Source: Ganoderma boninense (taxonomy: Eukaryota; Basidiomycota; Agaricomycetes; Polyporales; Polyporaceae). Taken from it: 64,000 nt of DNA. The DNA is taken from contig CM035314.1 in the NCBI GenBank assembly GCA_002900995.3, forward strand, positions 1,333,252 to 1,397,251. Reading direction: 5' to 3'. Below the pieces are notes generated by a model. That model ran no database searches, was not told where the DNA came from, and worked only from the letters and a program-made list of their open reading frames with translations. Below, one piece after another: positions 22,651 through 33,800 of this stretch (its first letter is position 1; every line of letters starts with the position of its first letter). A program made the position numbers and the translations under genes.

Positions 22651-25600
22651 ATGGCCCCTCTGAACGAACCCTCAGACGGTGCTGTAAAACGGCGGCGTCG
22701 CGAGAGCGATGAGGGCGCGGAAGCCCTGACCCCTTCCGACGACGACAACCCACCGCCCACCGCACGGACGACACGCGCATCGACCCGTAACTCGACGAAC
22801 AAGCGGGCGAAGGCAGGATCAGGTGAGACTGCAGCCAGCGCGGACCGTGACCACGCGTCTTCTGGCGAGGAGGAGACAGAGAAGTCGGACGCACCCACGA
22901 TAGAAGGCGCGGCTCGCGCGACGACGGTGAGCCGCACGTCGTCGGTCAGTACGACGTTCACCGCGCGGCGTACTTCTCGTTTGGAGGAGAAGTATGGTGA
23001 TCTTATGACGCAGGAGTCGCTCGGTCAGTTATTCGTCTTTTGCTCTTGTCCGAGGGACTTATACACTCCACCCTTCGCAGATGCGCGCGCCGCCAAGTGG
23101 ACCTCCCCCGTGTACAAGCACTTCCGCAAACCCCTGCTCGCGAATAAGAAAGACGGCACTCTTACGTCGCGGTTCATTTGCACTCGGTACGTCAACGTGT
23201 TGCATACATTCGCGTCCAGAGTACTAACATGTCTGAACAAACAGCAACCCCTCGAAGCACGTCGACCGCGCACTCAATGACGAGTCGACTGGTAACCTCA
23301 ATAGGCACATCAAGAGTTGCCTACCTGAGCCGACGGCAGAAACCCAGATGATCACAGAGTACGCACAGGGGGTGAACTATAGCTATGCTCGCGTGCGTTT
23401 CCTCCTCGCAATGTGGATCGCGCGCCGCCACCGGCCCTTTTCGATTGTTGAAGACCCCGAGTTCCGCGAGCTTCTCTGCATGCTTTTTGCACGCGTGGAG
23501 ATTCCATCCCGGGTCACCGTCTCTCGCGATCTGCAAGACATCTTCGAGGACTCGTGCGTCCGAGTCCGAGCCAAGCTACAGGTGTGCCATGGGTTACTCG
23601 CGCCTCCAGTGCGTCCTCTGCTGATTACTGATCGCCGTCGTATGCTAGGCACTTCCAGGCAAGATTCACATATGCCTCGACGGTTGGACCGCCCCGAACG
23701 TAATCTCGTTCCTGGGCGTCACTGCGCACTGGCACGAGCAGGGGAAGATCAAGCATATCATACTGGATTTTATTAAGTGAGTCGGTGGGAGCCCAGCCTT
23801 TGCAAACATCCTAGCTGACATGATTTCGGATGCCAGACTCTCCAAGGGCCATACGGGCGAATACCTCGCACAGAAGCTTATGGCGCTCCTCGAGGAGTTT
23901 GGAATTGTCGACAAGGTTAGCTCGCTCGTAAAGTGTCTTAAACCCAGGCTAAGTACAACCCAGGTACTCGGCGTAACGTGCGACAATGCCTCGAACAATG
24001 CCAAGATGATGAAGGAGATGAAGAAGCTTAACCCGAGCTTCCGAGGCCCCGACGCCCGTGTTCGTTGCTTTGGCCATGTGATTAACCTCGTCGTAAAGGT
24101 AGGCATATGCGAATCTCCTCACGCGAGTCCATGCTTATCCCTGGGCGATGTACCACAGGCAATCCTTTCGCAATTTGGCGAGAAGGTCAGATCGGAGGCT
24201 GTCAACGAGACCAACAAGGATCTTTCCTCCCTTGACGACCCAGAGGACATCGAGGACGAGGATGAGGACACCGACGATGCGCACGAGGCGGCGGACGAGG
24301 AAGTCATAGCGGAGATGGGCAAGGCGCGCCCCGAACTTGCGATCACGGACGCGGACATCAAACTGGGACGTTTGACTTTGCAAAAGGTATGCGCCCTGCC
24401 TGTCGACTGAAATCACACCTGTTATTCGTACACCACATGTAACACTGTGTCCTAGATAATCAAACTTTCTCAGAAGGTCTGGAATAGTCCGACCGTCCGC
24501 GCCGAGATGACCACCCAAGCGAAGGATGCCGGAAAGAAGAGCGAAGTTCTCATCTGAGCTGTCCGGACACGCTGGAACACCGTCACCATGGTTCTCGAAC
24601 GCGCGCTGGAATTGCGCCCCATCCTATTTCAAGTTTGCGACAAGGCGGAATTTAACAAGAGCCAGGGCCTCCGTCTCCACCGGTTCATCATCGACGATGA
24701 GCATTGGCCAATTCTTGAGCAGCTGCATGACCTGCTTGCCGTGAGTACATATTCCTGTTATCCTGACATGCGACAGCTCTAAAAACGGCCATTCAACTCC
24801 TCGCAGACTTTCCTGGAGGCAACTACTGCTATTTCGCACTCGACCACGCCTCTGATGCATGACGTCATCCCCTGGATCGACATCATGACCAAGCACCTTG
24901 AAGACACCCGCGACGACCTCACCAAGCTCCCCATCATCCGCGCGGCCGCGCATAGTGGATTCAAGATCCTGCAGAAGTACTACCGCCACACGGACGAGAC
25001 GCCCTTCTACCGCATTGCAATGCGTAAGTTTGCCTACCACATTCCAAATTCCTCACCGTAGTGCTCATGGCCGCGATAGTCCTGCACCCATGTTACAAGA
25101 AGAAATATTTTGTGCGCGCGCGCTGGCCACGCAAATGGGTGGACGACTCACTCGCGCTCCTACACACTGAGTGGGAGAATCACTACCGTAACAAGACGGA
25201 CTCCACGGATCCTGACTCGACCCCCGGTGGCTCTCGCGAAGACCACGCCGGCCGCAGTGAGCCCTCCGACGGCCAGAACGCAGGATCGCGCACCTCTGCG
25301 GTGAGTAAGCGCACCTCGCGCGCGGCACGTCCGAGGCAGTCGCTAACACGATCGGGCTTTTTTTAGGCGTGTGCAGCGCGCAACATGCTGGCATCTTTGA
25401 CGGGAGCTGACGAGCTCGAGGACGAAGACGCCCTCGAGGAGTACCTAGAAGCGCCCATCCGACAGAAGCAGACCGACCCACTCAAGTTCTGGAACAACGC
25501 CCTCCTCAATGGCACCGCAAACGCGAACCTCGCACAGATGGCGCTTGACGTCCTTTCAATGCCCGGTACGTTGCCCCTCAGTCCAGTTAACCGTTCGGGT

Positions 25601-25879
25601 GATGTTGTGCTAATCTACCTGCTAGCTACGTCCATGAATGCTGAACGCGCATTCTCGCGCGGCCGCCTAACCGTGTCACGCCTCCGCCACTCCTTATCTG
25701 ATCAGTCCGTCCGAGCTAGCACCGTGCTCGGTTCTTGGGCGCGATATTCCAAGCTGGTCCCGGAGGCTGAGGCCGTGGAGGTTTTGCGGCGGAAGGAGAA
25801 AGGGAAGGCAAAGGCGGCATCAGGTCATTCGGTGCAGGCGCCATCTGAGCCTGCCGGGGTGATTACACTATCAGACTAG
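22651..25879 (+). pseudogene. hAT transposase, 12 exons, one internal stop
   Basis: Exons read as 22651-23023, 23081-23186, 23245-23581, 23649-23776, 23837-23915, 23964-24098, 24159-24386, 24456-24740, 24807-25023, 25080-25300, 25367-25565 and 25626-25879; all junctions are GT...AG and in phase. A basic/acidic N-terminus is followed by a BED-like region (WTSPVYKHFRKPL, NLNRHIKSC). Then come IHICLDGWTAPN, VLGVTCDNASNN and VRCFGHVINLVVK, the blocks expected around hAT catalytic residues. VRTRWNT, TPLMHDVIPWID and FKILQKYYRHTDETPFYRIAM follow, then the hATC dimerisation block (SMNAERAFSRGRLTVSRLRHSL). TGA at 24555-24557, just before AVRTRWNT, is a single nonsense codon, probably a CGA to TGA change. 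Otherwise the gene looks intact. It acts in the nucleus on the element's ends. Confidence 0.9.
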
Positions 25880-26256
25880 AGCAACAGTACTTAGACAACC
25901 GCGGTCGCAGCCAAATCTATCATGGTCGTGTAATGGTGTAATGTATTGATAACAGTTGTGTCTAAAGACACACAGGCGACGGAAACTAGCAACCGCATGT
26001 ATTTGAACTAAAAGACTGCACTTGTGTGTATATTTAAGGCGTCTTAACCCGCAGATCCGCCATACCCACAGGTACTCTGGCGGGTCCAGGTCACTTGGTG
26101 GGTGGACCCGCGGACCTTTGACCCGGACCCGCGGGTCCGGGTCTTTCTTTAACCTGGACCCATGCGGGTGCGGGTCAAGGACTTCAGAGTGAAAATACCT
26201 GTGGGTTTGGGTCCGGGTAACCTGTGGGTCAACCCGTGTTCAGCCTTACGTCCATC

Positions 26257-27911
26257 TTCCAGTGCATTGAGAAGAGACTCCTCAGTGCCATCCCATTCCG
26301 GCAGAAAACCTGGTGGTGGAGGCCTATCTTCCTCCTCCTCCTCGACCATTACGGCTGTGCATATCCTACCCATCATCTTTGCCTTCCGCACCCGCCGAGA
26401 ACCATTGCGCGCTGTAAGCCGTACCTCCGTATCACACGCTTTGGTCTCAACAGGTTTGGATGCCTTCCGATGAGCCGGACATGCCTCTGGACATCTCGAC
26501 AGGCGCAGCGAGCCACGTTCCCAATCTACTTCAGGGTTGTGCTCGCGCAGCCAGTCCAGGCCGATGATCACATCCTCTTCTCCTATGTCTGTCACCACAA
26601 ACACCACCTTCTCCTGGTGGTCTCCAATCGCCATATCCAACACAGCGACTTCCGTGATCGTCCCATCACGGTTCTCAGTACCATCTATCGCCCAAGGACT
26701 AGTTCCACCTGCAAGCGTCACAATGTGGGGGCCAGCCCACGCTGCTGCTCCTTCCGTGAGCCTACTGAGAATGGTCATCCATATGACCTCGCTGGGTGTG
26801 CCAACCACTACTGCCGTAAGGGTGTTGTAGTAGATCTGGGCTGCGGACACAAAGCGGAGACCATCCTGCGCGGATTTTCCATCGTATTTGCATGGGGCAA
26901 TCTGGGAGAGGAGCTTGGAGGTGTCGAACGCTGGTGCAGGGGCCGGGGTGGTCATGGTGGGTGCGGGAGGAGGATTGGGCGCGGGAGGAGGATTGGTCGA
27001 GGACGACGATTGTGGGGTGTTGGAACTGGTAGCTTTCAGCTTCGGTTCCTTCTTTACTTCAGGCTTAGAAGTCGACGCAATGGGTGATGAGGGGTTTGAG
27101 CTTCGTCGTTGTCCGAGCCGTTCAGTAACGAGTGCGATAGTTTTGTCAAGAGCGGGGGGAGCCTGTGGATCGACTGGGGGTGGCGGTCCCACTGGGTACA
27201 CGACTGGGGGCATGGCTGGGGGGTCGGGTGCTGGGCGACTTCGTGCAGCAGCAACAGCTGCCCGTGTGGGCCTTGTGGAGGGGGCTGGCGGTGGCTGGGC
27301 AAGTCGGTCTAAGATCGCCTGTTGTTGGTCGGGGTGTGGCCGGACAAAGGGGTGGAATGGAGCGCACTGGGTGGGTGTCCAGTCAAAGGTGAAGTTGCGG
27401 TGTGGGCAGGGTTGGCGGTCGCAAACAAACCACTGTTGTTCGGTGGTGTTCCAGTGCTGGTCTTCGACCACGGTGCTGTGAAATGCGTGTGGCCTTTGAC
27501 TGCAAGCCACGGTGAGGGGAGTGGAGGTAGCTCGCTTCCTATCCCAGGAATAAAGACGGCAGGTGCACGATCCGACACTGTCTGCTCAGCCTCCTCGACC
27601 TATTGCTGTGTCTTAGCCCAAGGGACACGGGCCCAAGGGTGTTCTGCCTTGGCTTTGTTTCGCCGCCTTTCTCTAGCCTCCCACGCCGTGAGGCGGACCA
27701 CTTCTGTCAGTACCAGGGTCTCGTGTTAGGAGCTTTCTGCGTACTGTACCACTGAGAGTGGCAAGCCTCAGGTTGCGCCGAGACCACGTCCGATGGTGTG
27801 ACTAGAGTGCGCACTACGCTAGGCCAACACAGAGGATCTAAGTGCGTACCGTACGAGGGGAAAAGAATGTGTGTGGAGTACGCCAGTGCTCGTGTAGAAG
27901 TTTCGACCTAA
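26257..27911 (-). pseudogene. gag: Gypsy copy 2 leader, gag and protease remnant with internal gag-protease fusion
   Basis: A 453-codon reverse frame (27510-26149, running slightly past the hAT edge) starts in gag with CPHRNFTFDW and continues through a Pro-rich linker and FDTSKLLSQIAPCKYDGK to LAGGTSPWA. It then jumps in frame into protease at IDGTENRDGTITEV. Compared with the copies at 46-48 kb and 60-64 kb, the deletion removes the capsid C-part, the CCHC knuckle, the frameshift signal and the protease DSG site, so no mature particle or protease can be made. The deletion differs from that in copies 1 and 3. Confidence 0.85.
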
Positions 27912-28371
27912 TGTTATGACTGGCTGCCGAGTAAGATCAGGGAGGAGGCTTACGAGACGAGCAAGGGCATCGATGAGCACTTGTGCAGTGAGAGCGGAGC
28001 AGGGCTCGACAGTCAGGCTAGAGACAAGATGTATTGAGCGAGTAACTAATGAGCGAGAATACAGCGAGGCTTACCTGGAGACAAGAGGTCAAAACTGAGG
28101 TCTCCAGGTAGCAAAGTACAGGTCTTATATACAGGTAACGGACAATGGGAACTGGGGACAATAGGTAACTATGGACACGGGAACCAGTGGAAGAACAATG
28201 GTATGTAGTACAATGATGACGGGAACAATGGGTGACAGGAGTTATTGTACTGCGAGAACAAGGGACAGGTTTGCTAAACAACAGAGGACAATAAGGACGA
28301 CACGGGAGGCAAACAGTCTGAAAAGGGAAAGAGAGATGCTAGGGTAGGCACCAAGCGTGCCATTTATGACA
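27912..28371 (-). repeat. 5' LTR of Gypsy copy 2
   Basis: 460 bp, TGTTATGACTGG...TTATGACA on the plus strand. The primer-like segment AGTTTTGACCT would pair with the adjoining primer-binding site (AGGTCGAAACT on the reverse strand) with one G-U pair. Confidence 0.92.
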
Positions 28372-29632
28372 CTATGCTTGCATGCCTGAATCATTCACTG
28401 GATTACAGCTTTTCATGAACTAGACTGCTTCTTCTTCTTCTTGTGAAGCAGTTGTGCTGCTGTGCTCTTCCGCTTCTTCTCCACTTGTTCAATGGCAGCT
28501 GGCCTTGCTTTGAGGGTGGGGTCTTTCATCGTTGGACATCCTAGAAGGCTCCCTTTGTAGCATTGATATATATATATGCTGCAGCTTCACCAGAACATTC
28601 TGCGCCATTTTGGAAGGTTCTAGCACCTTTGGTGGATTACATAATCCTTCCAGAATATTCCAGAATATTTTCCGATTTTTTTGCCCTTTTCTGGGATTTT
28701 TGGGGCATTTTTTGGCCTATCTCAGCCTTTTTTAGGAGGTTATTAGCCATATTTTAGCTCTAATTACCCATTTTTGCATTGTTTAGTCCCAAAATGGGGC
28801 TATCCCAGGGTTATCTAGCTTATGCAAGCTTAGATAATGTCAATAGCACCCTTATTTGGTGTATCGACCTTGGACAATGCTAAAGACAACTGTTTTTGGC
28901 ATGCTGACCCTAGGTGTCACGTATGACTGCCGTTTTTGGAGTCCTGACCCTGGAAGGTTGGTATGCCTTCCATTTTGGGCCTCATTGCCCTTCTGGCTAG
29001 GGCACGTGACCCTGCTTGTCACATGTCCTTCGGGCCAGGTGCCGTTTTCAAATCTCCCGGCCCGTGCTCCGGTTATCGCAGCTGCAACGCTCTGTAGGCA
29101 CCTTTTCTCTTCCTGGCACTGGCATGGTCATGCCGCCAGGGTGCTTGGGCGCTACTTGGGTGCTTAACTGCCTGTTTTGGCTGGCACTGCTGTGCCAGCG
29201 CATCTCTTGTCTTCCCGTCATCTTGCCTCTCTTCCTCTAGTGTCTCGACCCCGTCCTTGACCTCGGACTGCCTCCTGGCAACCCTTAAGTGCACTCTGGG
29301 CCCTCAAGATGCCCTCCAGTGGCCCTTAAGAGGCCTGGAGACCTCCTGGACTGGGATCTGTGGCCCCTCAACATGTCAGGGTTGCGTTGGGATGGGTTTG
29401 GAGCTCTTAGGTGAGCCCCTTTTCCTCTTTTTCTCTTTTCTCTTTGCATTCTGGAACCTGGGGCTGTGTGCCAATGCACACAAGCCTCCTCCCTGCAGCT
29501 CTGTAGCCCGACGGTGTGGTCTCCTGCCTACGTGGTCACTCAATAGTGACTCAAGGCCCCTCCAACGTGTCCACTCGACGCATAGGGTGTCGGATGGTGC
29601 TGTGCATATGCGTCCTGTGCATATGCACCTGC
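28372..29632. other. Intergenic, low-complexity T-rich, no supported gene
   Basis: 28660-28760 is a T-rich low-complexity run. Short forward ORFs have no motifs. Sequence at 29400-29630 (pyrimidine-rich plus CATATGC motifs) resembles that at 30240-30440 on the other side of the solo LTR, suggesting an older element or local duplication split by the LTR. Confidence 0.45.
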
Positions 29633-30045
29633 TGTTGAAGTCGGTGCTGTAGCGCCCGCCGTTTTGATCGCACCAAGTCCGCGATCGCACCGTACGTACA
29701 TTGCAGTGTCCCCTACCTGGGGCATTTTTTCTTTCATTAGCATAGGACATCTGATAGAGATACAACATCGCCTTCATTAGAGGCTCCAATTAGCTTAGAT
29801 CTGCATCCTGCTCTACTTTACACTGTACAGTTCTCTGGGCGCCATAACGGCGCCAGTAGCACAGCATTACATACTCTACCTAGCACGTGCTCCATGAGCT
29901 GTATCGACGCCTTTGTCAGGCTCTGTGTCCTTAGACTTTACAGAGCTTGACACAGGTGAGTAGCATATCTTAGTTTCCAGCAATATAGACTTTACAGAGC
30001 TTGACACAGGCCATTGTGACGTCCTGAGGGCCACTGCAGCCAACA
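29633..30045 (+). repeat. Solo Copia LTR
   Basis: TGTTGAAGTCGG...CAGCCAACA, 413 bp. It is shorter than the 426-bp family LTR because of a deletion of about 14 bp near 29832. Flanks CCTGC (29628-29632) and CCCGC (30046-30050) match at 4 of 5 bases, consistent with an aged 5-bp TSD. No internal Copia sequence is attached. Confidence 0.88.
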
Positions 30046-30445
30046 CCCGCACTTGTCCAGTGCTCTCCTTCTGGCAGCTCAACAGCTGCCAGACTCTTTT
30101 GTCTCCGGCTGCGTCTAATAACATGGCCTTCTTTTGCTCTTGTCGCCATGTGGCTCCAACCTTTCTCCGTTTGCACACCTGGCATAGTGCAGTGCATTTA
30201 ATGACACTTCACTAGCTGTTTTTTGGAGGTGGACTCGGACTCCGGGCATAGATAAGCCCTTTTCCCTCTTTCTTTTTCTCTTTTTCCTGCATTTTTGGAC
30301 CAACGTGCTGCCGCCTGGTCCACTCCCTCTGGGTTGCTCAATGGCAACCTAGGGCCTTGGGCAGCACTGTGCATGTGCATCTCATATGCGTGCAGCTGCG
30401 CTCATCTGCTGGTGGCTTCAACAGCTACCAGACTTGTCCTCCAGC
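30046..30445. other. Spacer between solo LTR and complete Copia element
   Basis: No gene. Pyrimidine-rich run at 30255-30290. See the note on similarity to 29400-29630. Confidence 0.45.
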
Positions 30446-30871
30446 TGTTGGCTGCAGTGGCCCTCAGGACGTCACAATGGCCTGTGTCAAGCTCTGTAAA
30501 GTCTATATTGCAGGAAACTAGGATATACTACTCACCTGTGTCAAGCTCTGTAAAGTCTAAGGACACAGAGCCTGACAGAGGCGTCGATACAGCTCATGGA
30601 GCACGTGCTAGGTAGAGTATGTAACGCTGTGCTACTGGCGCCGTTATGGCGCCCAGGGAGCGAGAATTGCGGACTGTACAGTGTAAAGTAGAGCAGGATG
30701 CAGATCTAAGCTAGTTGGAGTCTCTAATGAAGACAATGTTGTAACTCTATGGGATGTGCTATTCTAACGAAACGAAAAATGCCCCAGGTAGGGGACACTG
30801 CGATGTACGTACGGTGCGATCGCGGACTTGGTGCGATCAAAACTGCAGGCGCTACAGCACCGACTTCAACA
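30446..30871 (-). repeat. 3' LTR of Copia A
   Basis: 426 bp, TGTTGG...CAACA. It contains a 25-bp direct repeat (30481-30505 and 30535-30559) and a GGCGCC...GGCGCC palindrome at 30637-30653. Confidence 0.94.
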
Positions 30872-30886
30872 CTCTCCCCTGATCGC

Positions 30887-33800
30887 TCAAGTCCCCAATC
30901 CCAGCATCTTCACCATCTCAAGCACTTTGGGCTTGGGCAGCGACTTGGTCAGGATGTCAGCAGGCATGTGTGACGTGCGCAGGTGCACCACCTCAATGCG
31001 CCCCTTAGCCACCTCATCCCGCAGCCAGTAGAAGCGCAGGTCGAGGTGCTTCATCCGCCCATGGTGCTCCGGGTTCTTCGCCACAGAGAGTGCAGAGAGG
31101 TTGTCGATGCGCATGCGGGAGGCAGAGGAGAGGCTGTAGCCAAACTCAGTGAGCAGATTTCGCAGCCAGAGCATCTCCTGCCCACACGAGACTGCAGCGA
31201 TGAATTCGGCCTCTGTGGTGGACAGAGCAACGAGGGACTGAAGACGACTCGACCAGGAGATGGCCCCAGTGCCCATCTTGATCACATAGCCAGAGGTGGA
31301 GCGACCAGTGTCAGGGCAGCCAGCGTGGTCTGCGTCGGTGTAGGAGGTGAACAGCTCTGACTCTGGCGAGGGAGCGTAGGTGAGCTTGTAGTCGAGAGTG
31401 CCCTTGATGTAGCGGAACAGGTGCTTGACTGCCTTCCAGTGCGCCATGCCAGGGTGCTGTGAGAAGCGTGCGAGGTTGCCCACAGTGCGAGCAATGTCTG
31501 GGCGTGTGGCCACTGCAAGATAGAAGAGCGAACCGACGGCCTGGCTGTAGGGGATGTCCTGCATCGCACGGATGTCTGCTGGCGACGTGGGAGCCATGTC
31601 TGCGCTGAGGCGGAGGCCAGGGTCCATGGGAGTGCTGACTGGATCGCAGTTGGAGAAGCCGTATCGCTCAAGGATGTCCAGGGAGTACTGGCGCTGCGAG
31701 ATGGACAGGGAACGCTGCGAGCGGTTGCGCTCAATCTGCACACCCAGCAGCCACGACGTGGGGCCCAGGTCTCGCAGCTTGAAGTGCTTGCGCAGGTCGT
31801 CCTTGACTCGCTGGATCGCTGCCTTGTCCTTGCCTGCAATGGTGATGTCGTCGACAAAGACAGGAATAATGAGGCGCACACCATCACGCAGGTACACCCA
31901 GACACTGTGCTCACAGGTGAGGCGTTCAAAGCCCAGCTTGGTGAGCACCTCGTCGAGCTTCTCGTGCCAGCAGCGGCCAGCCTGCTTGAGGCCATAGAGG
32001 GCCTTGCGAAGGCGCCACACCCACTGCGGAGTCTTCTCCTCAAAGCCATCTGGCTGGCGCATGTACACCTCCTCCTTGAGCTCGCCATTGAGGTAGGCAG
32101 AGGAGATGTCGACTGACTCCAGCTCGAGGTCCTCAAGGGCTGCAATGGCGAGGATGGCGCGAATGGAGGCCCACTTGGGCGTAGGAGCAAAGGTCTCGTT
32201 GTACTCGAAGCCAGGGCGCTGTGAGAAGCCCTTGGCAACCAGTCTGCCCTTGTAGCGTTCGATGGAGCCATCTGCGTTGCGCTTGACCCGGAATACCCAG
32301 CGGGAGCCAATGGCCTTGCGACCAGGGGGCAGGAGGACAAGCTCAAAGGTGCCATTCTCGACGAGGGACTGCAGCTCTTCCTGCGCTGCCTTGAGCCACT
32401 TGTTGCGCTCCTCAGGCTCGAGTGCCATGACCTCAGACATCGACGTGGGCTCCCCAAAGTGCTCCTGGCTGGCCTTCGACGCCTGCTCGACCACTGACTC
32501 GAATGCGACGTCCAGGGCATCGTCGTAGGACAGGTAGTCGACAAGGGGGTCAGAGTAGACGTCATCGAGGCCTGCCAGCATTGCATGGAGTGCATCCTCA
32601 TCGCTGCTGTCCCCTCGACCTATGAGGTCCAGCTCGTCGTCTGAGGACGTAGGACTCGGTGGGGGAGAGCGTGGACGGTTGGGGAACCCTCGATTGAGGC
32701 CAGGAGCAGCTGGTGCATCGACTGGAGCCTCAATGAGTGGATCGGGCGACGAGGAGCGTTCAGGCTGAGGAGACGGAGCAGGAGCAGGAGCAGGAGCAGG
32801 GGACACAGAGCGAATGCGAAGGCGCTGAGGAACGAGGTTCTGGCGTTCAAGGGCACGCTCATTGAGGGAGCCTTGGGGGCGAGAGGCACGCGAGGGGAGC
32901 TGCTTGCGAGCAAGAGCTGGATAGGGCCTGAAACCTGGGTTTTGTGCTTGCTGGTGCGCAGATGGAGCGACAGGGCGAGCAACTGGTGCAGGAGGTGGCC
33001 GAGCAGGTGGAGGCGTTGGTGAACGAGCAGGGAGTTGTGCAGGTGGTGCAGGAGGTTGTGCAGGTTGTGCTGGACACTGTGCAGGTGGTGGAGAGTCTGG
33101 TGGTGAAGGCGATCGAGCTGGAGATGGCTGGCGAGGTGGTGGAGGCGCAGGCTGTGGTGCAGGAGGCGCAGGAGGAGCTGGAGGAGCTGGAGGCGCAGGA
33201 GGTGCAGGATCATCATAGTCGTCATCTCTCCCCTGATCATGCAGCTCTGGCACTCCTGGCACACCGCCGTCTGGTGGTGCTGCATCGTCAGCGTCCCCAG
33301 GGATGTCCACATTGTCGAGGGGCAGGCCAAAGACATTGATGAAGGGCGAGTTGCCAGGGAAGCACTGCTCATCAAACACAGCATGCGATGAGACGATCAC
33401 CTTCTTTGCTGCAGGGTCCCAGAACCGCCAGGCCTTGGTGCCATCCGGGTAGCCAATGAAGATGCACTTGCGCGTGTGGGGCTGCAGTGCCTTGCGGTCC
33501 TTCTTGCGGATGAGCACATAGGCCAGGCAGCCAAAAACTCGAAAGTAGGACACATCAGGCTTGCGCCCATCGCCCTTCCAGGCCGTGTAGGGAATGCCAC
33601 CGTCGAGCGCAGAGGTGGGCATGCGGTTGCGCGTGTGGACAAAGGTGGAGACAGCGTGGCACCAGAACGAAGGAGGCAGCTTGGACTGGGCAAGGAGGGC
33701 AGTGGCACCCTCAGATGTCGTCCTGTTTGCTCGCTCTGCCACACCGTTCTGGTGGGGCTCGTCCGGCTCAGTGTGCTGCCTGTGGATGCCGTTCTCAGTG

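Larger units (their letters stand above)
20093..26248. mobile_element. Complete 6156-bp hAT transposon carrying two divergent genes
   Basis: Ends are a perfect 17-bp inverted repeat, TAAGGCTGAACACGGGT at 20093 and its complement ending at 26248. TSD CGTCCATC stands at 20085-20092 and 26249-26256. Within about 200 bp of each end are many CGGGT/ACCCG and GGGTCC motifs in both orientations, typical of transposase-binding subterminal repeats. Inside are a forward transposase gene (22651-25879) and an unrelated reverse gene (20419-21412). It lies within Gypsy copy 2 and so is younger than that insertion. Confidence 0.95.
16549..28371 (-). mobile_element. Ty3/Gypsy chromodomain retrotransposon, copy 2 (defective, split by a hAT insertion)
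   Basis: Reverse orientation: 3' LTR 16549-17008, internal part 17009-20092 and, after the hAT element 20093-26248 and its TSD, 26257-27911, then 5' LTR 27912-28371. The 8-bp duplication CGTCCATC at both hAT edges shows the two halves were contiguous. Outer 5-mers TCTTC (left) and CTATG (right) do not match, so the outer ends have been rearranged. Confidence 0.92.
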
